Positions 16,940 to 26,500 are shown, counted from the stretch's first letter. The stretch: DNA of 44,946 nt from Roseburia sp. (GCA_019421345.1 JAHZFL010000017.1:1-44946); one strand, 5' to 3'. Notes: generated from the letters alone by a model not told the origin. A program made the numbers and translations.

Positions 16940-18121
16940 TTATAAATATTTTTTTAATGTCTCCGCCTTGTCGGTAGCCTCCCACGGAAGCTCTAAGTCC
17001 GTGCGGCCGAAATGACCATACGCCGCCGTAGCACGGTAAATCGGTCTTCTAAGGTTCAGCATCTGAATGATACCCGCCGGACGAAGATCAAAGTTTTCAC
17101 GGATAATCTCCACCAGTCTCTCATCCGAAACTCTGCCTGTTCCATCTGTATCTACCATGATGGAGGTTGGCTGCGCCACACCGATCGCATAGGAAAGCTG
17201 AATCTCGCAGCGGTCTGCCAAGCCTGCCGCAACGATATTCTTCGCTACATAGCGGGCAGCATACGCAGCGGAACGGTCTACCTTCGTGCAGTCCTTTCCG
17301 GAAAAAGCGCCGCCGCCATGACGTGCATATCCGCCGTAGGTATCAACAATGATCTTTCTTCCGGTGAGGCCGGCGTCTCCATGCGGTCCGCCAATCACAA
17401 AGCGACCCGTCGGATTGATAAAGAACTTCGTCTTGTCGTCCAGCAGCTCTTTCGGCAGAATCGGATCAAACACATATTTGCGGATGTCCGCATGAATCTG
17501 CTCCTGCGTCACTTCCTCGTCATGCTGTGTAGATAACACGACCGCCTCCAGACGCAGCGGCTTGCCGTTCTCATCATACTCCACCGAAACCTGTGTCTTG
17601 CCGTCCGGTCTTAAGTAGCCAAGCGTACCGTCCTTACGCACCTTTGTCAGTTGGAACGCAAGCTTATGTGCAAGTGAGATCGGATACGGCATCAGCTCCG
17701 GCGTCTCATTTGTTGCATAGCCAAACATCATTCCCTGGTCGCCGGCTCCCGTATCGAGCGCGTCGGTAAGCGCTCCCTCGCGCGCCTCAAGCGCTTTATC
17801 CACACCCATTGCAATATCCGGCGACTGCTTGTCAAGCGCCACCATGACCGCGCATGTATTTCCGTCAAATCCCGTCTTTGCATCGTCATAGCCAATCTCA
17901 TTGACTGTCTTTCTCACAATGCCCGGAATATCAAGCTGTGCCTTTGTCGTAATCTCTCCCGTCACCAGTACAAAGCCCGTGCAGCTTGCCGCCTCACAGG
18001 CAACGCGGCTCATCGGGTCCGCCTCCATACACGCATCAAGGATCGCGTCAGAAATTGCGTCGCACACCTTATCGGGATGCCCTTCCGTCACTGATTCCGA
18101 GGTAAATAGTCTCTTTTCCAT
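16940..18121 (-). CDS. metK: S-adenosylmethionine synthetase
   Basis: Makes SAM from methionine and ATP as a tetramer. The 393-residue protein starts MEKRLFTSESVTEGHPDKVCD, with the ATP-binding GHPDKVCD motif. The GAGDQGMMFGYA motif lies near 115-126 and the phosphate loop GGGAFSGKD near 255-265. The frame stays open 56 codons upstream through repeat DNA, but family alignment and AAGGAAGAAAGG fix the ATG at 18121. It is read from a promoter about 500 bp upstream through a SAM riboswitch and a long repeat-filled leader, so SAM represses its own synthesis. Confidence 0.97.
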   Translation of the reverse strand: MEKRLFTSESVTEGHPDKVCDAISDAILDACMEADPMSRVACEAASCTGFVLVTGEITTKAQLDIPGIVRKTVNEIGYDDAKTGFDGNTCAVMVALDKQSPDIAMGVDKALEAREGALTDALDTGAGDQGMMFGYATNETPELMPYPISLAHKLAFQLTKVRKDGTLGYLRPDGKTQVSVEYDENGKPLRLEAVVLSTQHDEEVTQEQIHADIRKYVFDPILPKELLDDKTKFFINPTGRFVIGGPHGDAGLTGRKIIVDTYGGYARHGGGAFSGKDCTKVDRSAAYAARYVAKNIVAAGLADRCEIQLSYAIGVAQPTSIMVDTDGTGRVSDERLVEIIRENFDLRPAGIIQMLNLRRPIYRATAAYGHFGRTDLELPWEATDKAETLKKYL

Positions 18122-18169
18122 AATACCTTTCTTCCTTTCGTAATAAAATAACCAAACTTCCTTTTCTAC

Positions 18170-18211
18170 AAACAACGAGCGACACGCTTCGCGAGCCACT
18201 CTTATGTCAAA
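18170..18211 (-). repeat. 42-bp hairpin repeat, copy 2, in the metK leader
   Basis: Identical over 42 bp to the response-regulator terminator at 14362-14403. In minus-strand RNA it forms the same hairpin about 50 nt before the metK start codon, followed by GTTGTTTG instead of GTTGTTTTTT, so it is a weaker possible terminator or a structural element in the leader. A further small palindrome (AATCTCG and CGAGAT, about 18218-18234) lies next to it. Confidence 0.85.
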
Positions 18212-18229
18212 ACAAAGAATCTCGCTCGC

Positions 18230-18378
18230 GAGATCCTCCGCCTGCGGCGGGTCGCATCTGCGACACAGTTCCATTCCGCCGCAGTGCAATCCCCCGCAGG
18301 GGTTTCGCTTTATAGGGGACGAAATTTCCTATAAAACAAAAGCATTTCGCTTTATAGGGAACAGAGCATCCTATAAAG
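18230..18378 (-). repeat. Structured intergenic repeat, copy A (metK leader)
   Basis: Best copy of a repeat family found four times here. In plus-strand order: outer stem CTGCGGCGG (18242-18250) with CCGCCGCAG (18276-18284), enclosing hairpin GTCGCA/TGCGAC (18251-18264); then CCCC/GGGG (18291-18302); then two CTTTATAGG-type hairpins (18309-18335 and 18350-18378). It is transcribed as the complement within the metK leader, between the SAM terminator and the start codon. It does not code for a convincing protein. Confidence 0.75.
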
Positions 18379-18379
18379 T

Positions 18380-18411
18380 AAAAAAAATCCACTTGCGGAA
18401 CACAAGCGGAT
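18380..18411 (-). terminator. SAM riboswitch expression-platform terminator
   Basis: Minus-strand ATCCGCTTGTG and GCAAGTGGAT form a stem with a short TTCC loop followed by eight T, about 27 nt after the aptamer. It should form when SAM is bound and stop transcription before metK. Confidence 0.85.
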
Positions 18412-18437
18412 ATGACAACGATAGATAATCAAATCCT

Positions 18438-18578
18438 CTTATTGTTCGAACTATTGCAGCCATCTGCCGCTTCTGCGGTATGTGGCTATAACAGCATTTG
18501 CTCGCTCAGGCTGGCACCTTCCGTATTGGGGTTGCCGTGACTTCATCGATCCTATGTATCTCCATCACTCTGAATAAG
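18438..18578 (-). promoter_or_regulatory. SAM-I (S-box) riboswitch aptamer upstream of metK
   Basis: Minus-strand RNA has the S-box landmarks: P1 halves CTTATT (18578-18573) and AATAAG (18443-18438), GATGGAGATACATAGGATCGATGAA, CACGGCAACC, GGTGCCA and CCTGAGCGAG, then a P4-like region before P1 closes. A terminator and the SAM synthetase gene follow, as expected. Subclass is called SAM-I from GATGAAGTCACGGCAACC-type conservation seen by eye. Confidence 0.88.
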
Positions 18579-18618
18579 AAAATTTAGCACAATATTGAAT
18601 TTTCAAATCTATGGTGTT

Positions 18619-18647
18619 ACGATACACCCTTTTCCCCGATCTGTCAA
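18619..18647 (-). promoter_or_regulatory. metK promoter
   Basis: Minus-strand TTGACA (18642-18647), 17-bp spacer, TATCGT (18619-18624), about 40 bp before the riboswitch. Confidence 0.65.
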
Positions 18648-18667
18648 GTCCTTTCTCTGTTCCCGCA

Positions 18668-18751
18668 CGAGATTCTTCGCCTGCGCCGCGTCGCTGCAGC
18701 GACATATTTCCTTTCCGACGCAGTGCGATTCCTCCATGACTTTTTACTTTC
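18668..18751 (-). repeat. Structured intergenic repeat, copy C (after murA)
   Basis: Same family as 18230-18378. Outer stem CTGCGCCG (18681-18688) with CGACGCAG (18716-18723), inner palindrome GTCGCTGCAGCGAC (18690-18703). The one plus-strand mismatch in the outer stem is C with A, which is a G-U pair in minus-strand RNA. It begins directly after the murA stop codon and may serve as its 3' structure. Confidence 0.65.
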
Positions 18752-20044
18752 TCAGGAAACCTTTAACGTAAACTTCTGGATATCCTTCTCTGTCGACACC
18801 TTCTCGATCAACGCGCCAAGCGCGGACAGCTTCTTCTCAAATTCCTCATAGCCGCGCTCAATATAATAAATATCATCTACCACCGTGATGCCCTCGGCAG
18901 CGAGTCCTGCAATGACAAGCGCTGCTCCCGCACGCAGATCAGGTGCGTTGACACGCGCTCCCGTATACTGTTCCACACCGCTGATGATCGCAATATTGCT
19001 CTCCACCTTGATGCTCGCGCCCATACGCGTCAGCTCATCGACATACTTAAAACGATTTTCAAAAATACTCTCCGTCACCGTGCTGGTTCCCTCGGAGATT
19101 CCAAGCACGACCGCCATCTGCGGCTGCATATCTGTCGGAAATCCTGGATACGGCAGAGTCGTAACCTGTGTGTGATGCAGAAGCTTTGACGCAACAACAC
19201 GCACCGCATCATCGAACTCCTCCACCTCACAGCCAATCTCCAGCAGCTTTGCACTGATCGCCTCCAGGTGCTTTGGAATGACATTTTTGATCATCACATC
19301 GCCCTTTGTCGCCGCTGCCGCCAGCATAAAAGTTCCGGCTTCGATCTGATCGGGAATAATCGAATACTCCGTCTTATGCAGCTTCTCAACGCCTATGATG
19401 CGGATAACATCCGTTCCGGCGCCGCGTATTTTCGCACCCATGCTGTTCAAGAAATTCGCAACGTCTACAACATGCGGCTCTTTGGCTGCATTCTCAATAA
19501 TCGTCTTCCCCTCTGCCAAGGACGCCGCCATCATGATATTGATCGTTGCGCCCACAGAAACCTTATCAAGATAAATATGCGTGCCGACCAGTTTGTCAGC
19601 AGACGCCATCACAAGCCCGTATTTGATGTCAACATTTGCGCCGAGTGCGCGAAAGCCCTTCATATGAAGGTCGATCGGGCGGCTTCCAATATCACAGCCT
19701 CCCGGAAGCGCCACCTCTGCTCTTTTATATTTTCCAAGAAGCGCTCCTATCAGATAATAGGAGGCGCGTATCTTGCGGATAAACTCATTATCTACATTCA
19801 GATCACGGATAAATGAACCGTTGATCCTCACCGTATGGGTATCAATCCGCTCCACACGCGCGCCAATTTCCTGGATCGCGTTGAGCAGAACATTAATATC
19901 CCTCACATTCGGAAGATTATCTATCGTAACCGTCTCATCCGTCATCACTGCCGCAGAGAGAATCGCAAGCGCAGCATTTTTTGCACCGCCGATCTCCACC
20001 TCTCCAACTAACGGATTACCGCCTTTAATTATATACTGTTCCAT
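18752..20044 (-). CDS. murA: UDP-N-acetylglucosamine 1-carboxyvinyltransferase
   Basis: First committed enzyme of peptidoglycan synthesis; transfers enolpyruvate from PEP to UDP-GlcNAc in the cytoplasm. The 430 residues contain the catalytic Lys22 and Asn23 in GGAKNAALAIL, the catalytic and fosfomycin-target Cys117 in PGGCDIGSRPIDLH, and FPTDMQPQMA of the family. AGAGGTG lies about 5 nt before the ATG. A strong promoter with a consensus -35 and -10 precedes it, so it is probably a single-gene unit. Low-GC Firmicutes often carry two MurA paralogues, and which of the two this is cannot be decided here. Confidence 0.97.
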   Translation of the reverse strand: MEQYIIKGGNPLVGEVEIGGAKNAALAILSAAVMTDETVTIDNLPNVRDINVLLNAIQEIGARVERIDTHTVRINGSFIRDLNVDNEFIRKIRASYYLIGALLGKYKRAEVALPGGCDIGSRPIDLHMKGFRALGANVDIKYGLVMASADKLVGTHIYLDKVSVGATINIMMAASLAEGKTIIENAAKEPHVVDVANFLNSMGAKIRGAGTDVIRIIGVEKLHKTEYSIIPDQIEAGTFMLAAAATKGDVMIKNVIPKHLEAISAKLLEIGCEVEEFDDAVRVVASKLLHHTQVTTLPYPGFPTDMQPQMAVVLGISEGTSTVTESIFENRFKYVDELTRMGASIKVESNIAIISGVEQYTGARVNAPDLRAGAALVIAGLAAEGITVVDDIYYIERGYEEFEKKLSALGALIEKVSTEKDIQKFTLKVS

Positions 20045-20081
20045 ATCACACCTCTATGAATAACCTTCATACAAACATGTA

Positions 20082-20111
20082 ATTATAGTAGCCATTCTCT
20101 GTATTTGTCAA
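20082..20111 (-). promoter_or_regulatory. murA promoter
   Basis: Minus-strand TTGACA (20106-20111) and TATAAT (20082-20087), both perfect, with an 18-bp spacer, about 40 bp before the murA start codon. Confidence 0.8.
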
Positions 20112-20147
20112 GGAATTCTTTCATACCACAAACGACGGTATCTCCTC

Positions 20148-21704
20148 TTAATAGCTGATGTAGTCCAACGGATCTACGGCAGCGCCGTTGACATATAATT
20201 CAAAATGTACATGCGGTCCCGTAGAACGTCCCGTATTTCCGCTCAATGCGACCGCCTCGCCCTGCTCTACATGCTGCCCTGTTTTTACCAGCAATTTACT
20301 GTTGTGCGCATAGCGCGTCGTCCGCCCGTCCGCATGACTGATCACCACGCAGTTTCCATATCCGCCGCTGTAGGATGCCTGAATGACTGTTCCCGCACAG
20401 GACGCATAGACGGTCGTGCCTACCGGACAAGCCCAGTCTGTTCCCTTATGCATACGTCCCCAGCGCCGTCCGAATCCTGAAGTGAATCTGCCGCCGGCAA
20501 GCGGCTTGATATAGGTCGGCGGAATCACCGTTCCCTGCTCAATAACCGCTGCCTTTGATTCCGTTATGATATTCTCGTGTACCATTTCGCGGCTGATTTC
20601 CATACCGTTTTGATATACAACAATATCGTTGCGCTCGCGATGACCAACGGTTCCCTCCTCATGCACAACCTCCTCTGTCGTGTACCAGGAATCATTTTTT
20701 ATGATGACAGGCTCTGCGGTATAATCCTCCTCATACACCTCCCCCATCGTCAGGCGAAGCTGCAATTCCGGCTCAGGAACTGCAATGATCAGCTCCTGTC
20801 CGTCGCGTATCATCTGGTCTGCACTTGAAAGCCCGTTTAACGCCACGATCGAGGAAACGGTCGTATCATGATCCATCGCAATGACAGAAAGACAGTCTCC
20901 GCTCTGTACTACATATATTTTATTCGACTCCTTTTGTTTTGTTACCTCAACGACTGCCGCCTCCATATCGGAAAGCTCCTCAGGCTTTATGAAATTCTCG
21001 TAAACCTCTACCTTTTCCACAAATTCCATATCAAGGATACCTGTCTCATAGCCTCCGGCGGAAGGATTTGCCAGCGCATACTGCATCGCATAGGTAACGC
21101 CCGCCTGCGCGCCGGAGCTCACCCCGTTGGCAAGCGTTTCCTCAGGAATAACCTCGGTCTTTTGTTCCGGCTCCGTTTCCTCCAGGGCCGCGCTCATAAT
21201 TCCCTTAATATGGGAATCCGTTGCCGAGAGCGTCGTCTGATACTCTCCCATTTCATCCAAAGGCGCCTTCACACGGTTTAAGAAAGTCTCCACATCGGCA
21301 AGCGTCGGAAAATTCGCACGGTAGCCGTCAATGGCTACCGTATATGCGCGCTGCAGTCCCTGCGCGTTCGTTTCCCTTATCATGCCCTTAAACGCTTCTT
21401 TTAATTCGCTCTCTGAAAGAAACTGTTCAAACAGACTGCGGCTTTTTGCCGTCACACAATCAAGTTCCAGACTCAGGCGGCCTCCCGTCTCAAGCGAAAC
21501 CTCACGCCTTGCCTCCTGCAGGAGTTCCTTTACATCCGTGTTGTCTGCCACACTGCCGACCGGCGTGCCGTTTAGCGTCACCGTCTGATATGCCTGTCCG
21601 ATCCCGACCTGCTGCATCGCAGCGGCTGCAAGCAGACACAAACATCCAGCTCCGACAACAGAAGCCTGAACCTTCGCCTTTTTTGTAAACTCTATCCTTT
21701 TCAT
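20148..21704 (-). CDS. M23 metallopeptidase with LysM and G5 domains
   Basis: Predicted cell-wall endopeptidase of 518 residues. An N-terminal signal anchor (about 15-32) is followed by an alpha/beta linker region, a LysM peptidoglycan-binding domain (about 262-308; YVVQSGDCLSVIA), a G5-like domain (about 316-390), and a C-terminal peptidase M23 (LytM) domain. Its zinc ligands show in HKGTDWA (His near 418) and HVHFEL (near 497), with GFGRRWGRMH just before. Such enzymes cut peptide cross-links; in spore formers related proteins (SpoIIQ group) act in engulfment, but that role is only a possibility here. The start codon overlaps the aroK stop by one base (TAATG), so translation is coupled. Confidence 0.9.
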   Translation of the reverse strand: MKRIEFTKKAKVQASVVGAGCLCLLAAAAMQQVGIGQAYQTVTLNGTPVGSVADNTDVKELLQEARREVSLETGGRLSLELDCVTAKSRSLFEQFLSESELKEAFKGMIRETNAQGLQRAYTVAIDGYRANFPTLADVETFLNRVKAPLDEMGEYQTTLSATDSHIKGIMSAALEETEPEQKTEVIPEETLANGVSSGAQAGVTYAMQYALANPSAGGYETGILDMEFVEKVEVYENFIKPEELSDMEAAVVEVTKQKESNKIYVVQSGDCLSVIAMDHDTTVSSIVALNGLSSADQMIRDGQELIIAVPEPELQLRLTMGEVYEEDYTAEPVIIKNDSWYTTEEVVHEEGTVGHRERNDIVVYQNGMEISREMVHENIITESKAAVIEQGTVIPPTYIKPLAGGRFTSGFGRRWGRMHKGTDWACPVGTTVYASCAGTVIQASYSGGYGNCVVISHADGRTTRYAHNSKLLVKTGQHVEQGEAVALSGNTGRSTGPHVHFELYVNGAAVDPLDYISY

Positions 21705-22198
21705 TAAAATAACTCCATGATCTTCTCAATCGTCTGCTCTACATTCAGACAATGCTCATCTACAGTAAAATCCGCATACCGCTCATAGAGAGGCACACGC
21801 TCCTCGTATAATGTAAGAAGCGTTTGTCCCTTCTTTAAAACAACGCCTCTCCCCTTAATATCCGAAAGTCTCTGCGAAAGCTCCGCAAACGGGAGCTTTA
21901 AGTAGACGACCGTCCCGATTTCCTTTAAGTGACTCATCGCCTCCGCGCCGTATACGACGCTTCCGCCTGTTGCGATCACCGCATGTCGTGCCCAAATGCT
22001 GCTGTTGACGCGGTTCTCCACCGCAAGAAACCCCTCCGTTCCCTGCTCCTTAATAATCTCGCACAGAAGTTTTCCCTCCTGCTCCTGTATGATTAGATCC
22101 GCATCAATGAACCGATACCCCATCATCTTTGCAAGCACAACGCCGATGGTGCTTTTTCCCACCCCCGGCATACCGATCAACACAATATTTTCTTTCAT
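21704..22198 (-). CDS. aroK: Shikimate kinase
   Basis: Phosphorylates shikimate at the 3-hydroxyl in the chorismate pathway to aromatic amino acids. The 164 residues have the expected length, with Walker A GMPGVGKST (9-17), the FIDADLIIQ shikimate-site Asp motif, ATGGSV (about 75-80) and the lid GRGVVLKKGQT. GGAGAAGG precedes the ATG; the open frame further upstream runs through repeat DNA and is not part of the gene. It ends in a TAATG overlap with the M23 peptidase gene. No other aro genes are adjacent. Confidence 0.92.
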   Translation of the reverse strand: MKENIVLIGMPGVGKSTIGVVLAKMMGYRFIDADLIIQEQEGKLLCEIIKEQGTEGFLAVENRVNSSIWARHAVIATGGSVVYGAEAMSHLKEIGTVVYLKLPFAELSQRLSDIKGRGVVLKKGQTLLTLYEERVPLYERYADFTVDEHCLNVEQTIEKIMELF

Positions 22199-22261
22199 CT
22201 TTTCCTTCTCCGGTATTCTTCTGCAACTCTTTTTAGGATAGCACACCTCGCCCGAAATCGC

Positions 22262-22378
22262 AAGAAAGATTCTCCGCCTGCGGTGGGCCGCATCAGCGAC
22301 ACGGCTGCCCTCCACCACAGTGTGATCCCCCGGAGGTTTTTGCTTTACAGAGGACGAAGTTTCCTATAAAGCAAAAGA
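22262..22378 (-). repeat. Structured intergenic repeat, copy B (before aroK)
   Basis: Same family as 18230-18378. Outer stem CTGCGGTGG (22278-22286) with CCACCACAG (22312-22320) carries a C-G to T-A compensatory change compared with copy A. The inner hairpin GCCGC/GCGAC (22287-22300) follows, then CCCCCGGAGG and GCTTTACAGAGG with TTTCCTATAAAGC. Plus-strand C-A mismatches in both stems become G-U pairs in minus-strand RNA. Confidence 0.75.
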
Positions 22379-22411
22379 CTGCCGCATCCGAAAACCTCGG
22401 ATGCGGCAGTC
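22374..22411 (-). terminator. Terminator of the PrsA/SurA-like gene
   Basis: Perfect 12-bp stem CTGCCGCATCCG with CGGATGCGGCAG and a 7-nt loop, followed on the minus strand by TCTTTTGC, right after the lipoprotein stop codon. Strong stem, short T-tract. Confidence 0.8.
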
Positions 22412-22415
22412 TCTC

Positions 22416-23480
22416 TTACTGTTCCGTTGCTTCTGCCTGTTCTGTCGTCGGCTCTGTTTCCTCTGACGCAGGCTCTATGGTTGTAAATCCCCTGTCAAAC
22501 TTAACCTTCTTCCATACGCTCTTTTTTACCTCCCATGTATGGGATTCCTGCCAGCCGGACAGCGTATCCTCGAAAAGCTTTGTCTCACGCTCGCTGATGA
22601 TTCCTGCCCTTGTGGCCTCTGTTGCCGCCTGATCCGTCTTGGCATCCAGACGTACTACATAGTAAGCATTCTCCGTGTCGATGACACCGGACAATGCGCC
22701 CTCCTCCAAGCCCTTTAACGCGGTGAGAACCGCTTCATCTAAAACCTCATCGTCAGCCGTAAACGTGCCGGTGCTGACCGTATAGGAATGCGCTGCTGCC
22801 GCGTCCTCCAGACTGCTCTCCTTTGCCTCCGCCGCAAAGCTTTCCACCGTTTTTGCAAGCTCCTTTACTTCCTCATCGGTGTACTCGACAGACTTTCCCT
22901 CCGCGTCGGTGTAGGTCGTCTTGGAAACCCTTACATAGCTATAGCTGCTCGTATTTGCCTCCTCGTCGCTGACATTCGTATCCACATCCGCAATGATCGC
23001 CTGACGCATCTTCTGCTGGATAGTCAAAAGGCGCAGATATTCCTGGACGATCTCCTTGTCCGCTCCAAGCTCCGCAAGCGCCTCCTTACTGTTTGACGCA
23101 AGAAATGAAGCCGCTGCGGCATCAATTTTTTCCTGCTCCTCGCCGGAGAGCTCCACACCATACTCCTCCATATGAGCCTCCAGCGTATACATCGCAAACA
23201 GGTTATCCATGACCGCGTTCTTGACTTCCTCCTCTGCGGTTACGCCCGTGCCTGTCAGATCGCTCTCCCATACATTTCCGCTTCCGCCAAAATAATACGC
23301 ATAAAGGTCATCGTCCTGCGCCTGCTGCAGACGAGCCGCAAAATTAGGCAGTCCCAGCCCGATTTCCTGTCCGTCAAAGACTGCTGCCGTCTTATTTTTA
23401 TCAATACTGCCGCATCCTGCCAAAACAGAAGCCGCAATGACTCCGCTAAGCAATAATGCAGCCACTTTTATTTTCCTCAT
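22416..23480 (-). CDS. PrsA/SurA-like foldase lipoprotein
   Basis: Predicted secreted lipoprotein of 354 residues. The signal peptide ends in a lipobox LAGC with Cys22. A helical SurA_N-like chaperone region (about 30-170) contains long Glu/Ala-rich helices. The central part (about 200-280) resembles a parvulin-type fold but lacks the clear His/Cys/Met pattern of an active PpiC domain, so catalysis is doubtful. The C-terminal tail is a Thr/Glu/Gln-rich repeat of EETEPTTEQ type. GGGAGG lies 6 nt before the ATG. It has its own promoter and terminator. In Bacillus the mfd neighbourhood holds spoVT instead. Confidence 0.75.
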   Translation of the reverse strand: MRKIKVAALLLSGVIAASVLAGCGSIDKNKTAAVFDGQEIGLGLPNFAARLQQAQDDDLYAYYFGGSGNVWESDLTGTGVTAEEEVKNAVMDNLFAMYTLEAHMEEYGVELSGEEQEKIDAAAASFLASNSKEALAELGADKEIVQEYLRLLTIQQKMRQAIIADVDTNVSDEEANTSSYSYVRVSKTTYTDAEGKSVEYTDEEVKELAKTVESFAAEAKESSLEDAAAAHSYTVSTGTFTADDEVLDEAVLTALKGLEEGALSGVIDTENAYYVVRLDAKTDQAATEATRAGIISERETKLFEDTLSGWQESHTWEVKKSVWKKVKFDRGFTTIEPASEETEPTTEQAEATEQ

Positions 23481-23532
23481 GGTTTGCCTCCCTTTTTGCC
23501 GTCCCTTCTCACTTTTGGACAGCTACCCGCTT

Positions 23533-23561
23533 ATTATAGTGCCTTTTGCAAAAAGCCGCAA
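23533..23561 (-). promoter_or_regulatory. Promoter of the PrsA/SurA-like gene
   Basis: Minus-strand TTGCGG (23556-23561), 17-bp spacer, perfect TATAAT (23533-23538), between mfd and the lipoprotein gene. Confidence 0.6.
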
Positions 23562-23578
23562 TATATTTCATGATTTTT

Positions 23579-26500
23579 TCACACTCCCTGCGCCTGCTGC
23601 ACGGGCAGCAGTATCTGTGCTGCCTCTAAAAACTCCTCAAGGATTTCTTTTGCACCGATATTTTTCTCCCGCGTGTTCTGCTTTAAGAAATAGGTGAAGT
23701 ACGGCGCTTTCGCATCTGCAGTAAAGCGAACCTTCTGCCCGAACCCCGCCACAAATTCCGGTATTTTCGTAACGTCGATCTCCGCCTTTTCATAAAGCGT
23801 AAATTTGATCGTCTCCGCCTTCTGCGATACCTCGGTGAAATAAACGCGGTGCGCCAGCGACTTGATCTTTGCAATATAAAGCAGATTCTCCACAGACTTC
23901 GGCGGATCTCCAAATCGGTCGATCAGCTCCTCTAACATCTCATCAACCTCGTCCATCGTCTCAATGTCCGCAATGCGCTTGTAAATGTCAAGCTTCTGAA
24001 ACTCATTGGGAATGTAGCCCATCGGGATATAGGCATCTATCACGATATCGATCGAAGTGTCAAAATGCGCTGCAACGGAAATTCCCTTCGCCTCCTTGAC
24101 TGCCTCGTTTAACATCTTGCAGTACAGGTCGTAGCCGACCGCCTCCATATGCCCGTGCTGCTTTGCCCCAAGCAGATTTCCTGCGCCGCGGATTTCCAGA
24201 TCACGCATGGCGATCTTAAACCCGCTGCCAAGCTCCGTATACTCCTTGATCGCCGCGAGACGCTTCTCCGCAATCTCCTTTAGCATTTTGTCACGCTTAT
24301 ACATCAAAAACGCATACGCCGTGCGGTTGGAGCGTCCCACACGCCCACGCAACTGATAAAGCTGGGAAAGCCCCATATTATCAGCGTCGTGAATGATCAT
24401 TGTATTGACGTTTGAGATGTCAAGTCCCGTCTCAATAATCGTCGTGGAAACGAGCACATCAATCTCTCCGTTAATAAAACGGTACATAATATTTTCCAGC
24501 TCGCTCTCCTTCATCTGCCCGTGTGCATAAGACACGCTCGCCTCCGGCACAAGCTCCGCGATCTTTGCCGCCACATCCGCGATCTCCCGCACACGGTTAT
24601 ATACATAATACGCCTGCCCGCCACGGGAAAGCTCTCTGGAAATCGCCTCGCGCACAAGCTCCTCATTATATTCCATGACATAGGTCTGGATCGGAAGACG
24701 ATCCATCGGCGGCTCCTCCAAGACACTCATATCCCGGATGCCGATCAAGCTCATGTGAAGTGTCCGCGGAATCGGCGTCGCCGTGAGCGTGAGCACATCA
24801 ATATTCGTCTTTAACTGCTTAAGCTTCTCCTTATGCGCGACGCCAAACCGCTGCTCCTCATCAATCATCAAAAGCCCTAAGTCCTTATACACCACATCCT
24901 TTGACAGCAGACGGTGCGTTCCGACGATAATATCGACCTGACCTTTTTTGAGATTTTCCAGCGTCTTCTTCTGCTCCGTGGCGCTGCGGAAACGGCAGAG
25001 CAAATCGACGTTGACCGGAAAATCTTTCATCCTCCGGGCAAAGTTATTATAATGCTGCTGCGCCAGAATCGTTGTCGGCACAAGAAACGCCACCTGCTTA
25101 CCGTCCTGCACCGCCTTGAAGGCCGCACGGATTGCGATCTCCGTCTTGCCGTAGCCGACGTCCCCGCAGATCAGACGATCCATGATCTTTGTGCTCTCCA
25201 TATCCGCCTTTGTCGCCGCGATCGCAAGGTCCTGATCCTCCGTCTCCTCAAACGGAAACATTTCCTCAAACTCCCGCTGCCAGACAGTGTCCGGCCCGTA
25301 TGCAAAGCCACTCTCACTCTGCCGCGCCGCATAAAGCTTTATCAAATCCTCCGCGATCTCCTTTACCGCGCCGCGCACCCTCGACTTTGTTTTATTCCAT
25401 TCCTGCCCGCCCAGCTTGTTAAGCTTCGGCTTTTTGGCGTCCGCGCCTGCGTATTTTTGGATCAGCTCCAACTGTGTCGCCAAAATATAAAGATTGCCGC
25501 CTCCGGCATACTCGATCTTAATATAATCCTTCTCGGTCTTATCGACCTCAATCTTTTCGATCCCTCGGTAAATGCCAAGCCCATGACTCTCATGCACGAC
25601 ATAATCGCCGATGCTTAAGTCCGTAAAGCCCGCGATCTTCTCTCCCTCATAGATGCGCCGGCGTTTCTTTTTCTTCTTCTCTCCGCCGAAAATATCGCTC
25701 TCGGAAATTACGACAAACCGGATCAGCGGGTATTCATAGCCTTTTTTGATCTTGCCATAGCCTGTCATGATCTCTCCCGGCTTTACCGCCTGCGCAAAGC
25801 TCTCGCTGTAAAAGGCGTTTAACCCCTCGTTCATCAAATCCTCCGCAAGACGCTTTGCTCTTGTGCGCGAACCGGAGAGCAGGACGACTCCATACCCGTT
25901 CTTTTTATAACGCGCCAAATCCTTTACCAGCAGTTCAAAGCTGTTATTGAACGGGTTGACTGTCTTTGTCTGGAGCTGGAACCGCAGCTTCAGCTCAAGA
26001 TGCGGATTTTTTGTCTCAAGCGCAACCAAGGAAATACATTTGCGCCGCTCCAGCTTTGCCAGTATCTCCTTACAGGTAAAAAGCTCCCGCATCTGTCCCG
26101 GCAGAATATAGCCCTTTTCCAGACGCTGCTTCATGCTCTCGGAAAACTCTGTCTCTGTCGCGATTCCCCGCTCAATGGCTCTTGGAACCTCATCCAGAAA
26201 AATCAGCGTATTTTCGACGTCAAAATAGTCGAGCAGCGACGCGCGCTCCTCGCAGAAATAGGACAGATATGCATCAAGCCCTGCGCTGACTCCAAGCTCG
26301 CACGCCTCCTCGGCAAGCTGATCGGCAGCCGCACGCACCCGATGCGCCTCCTCTGTTTTCATCTCCCCGCGCATCTGATCGGAAACCTTCTTTGCCTCCT
26401 TTTGGATACGCGCAATTCCCTCTCTGCGCTCCTCCTCCGTAAGCACAAGCTCGCACGCCGGGTAGATATGCACTTCCTCTAAATTTTCAATCGAACGCTG

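Noticed and set aside
18122..18289. Long N-terminal extension of metK
   Set aside because: The 56 codons are repeat DNA, have no ribosome binding site and no match to any SAM synthetase; MEKRLFTSESVTEG is the family start.
22416..23480. Calling the lipoprotein an active PpiC prolyl isomerase
   Set aside because: The parvulin catalytic pattern is not visible; only the SurA-like helical part and lipobox are convincing.
24914..25618. 234-codon plus-strand open frame inside mfd
   Set aside because: Antisense shadow of a conserved gene without a ribosome binding site or recognisable domain.
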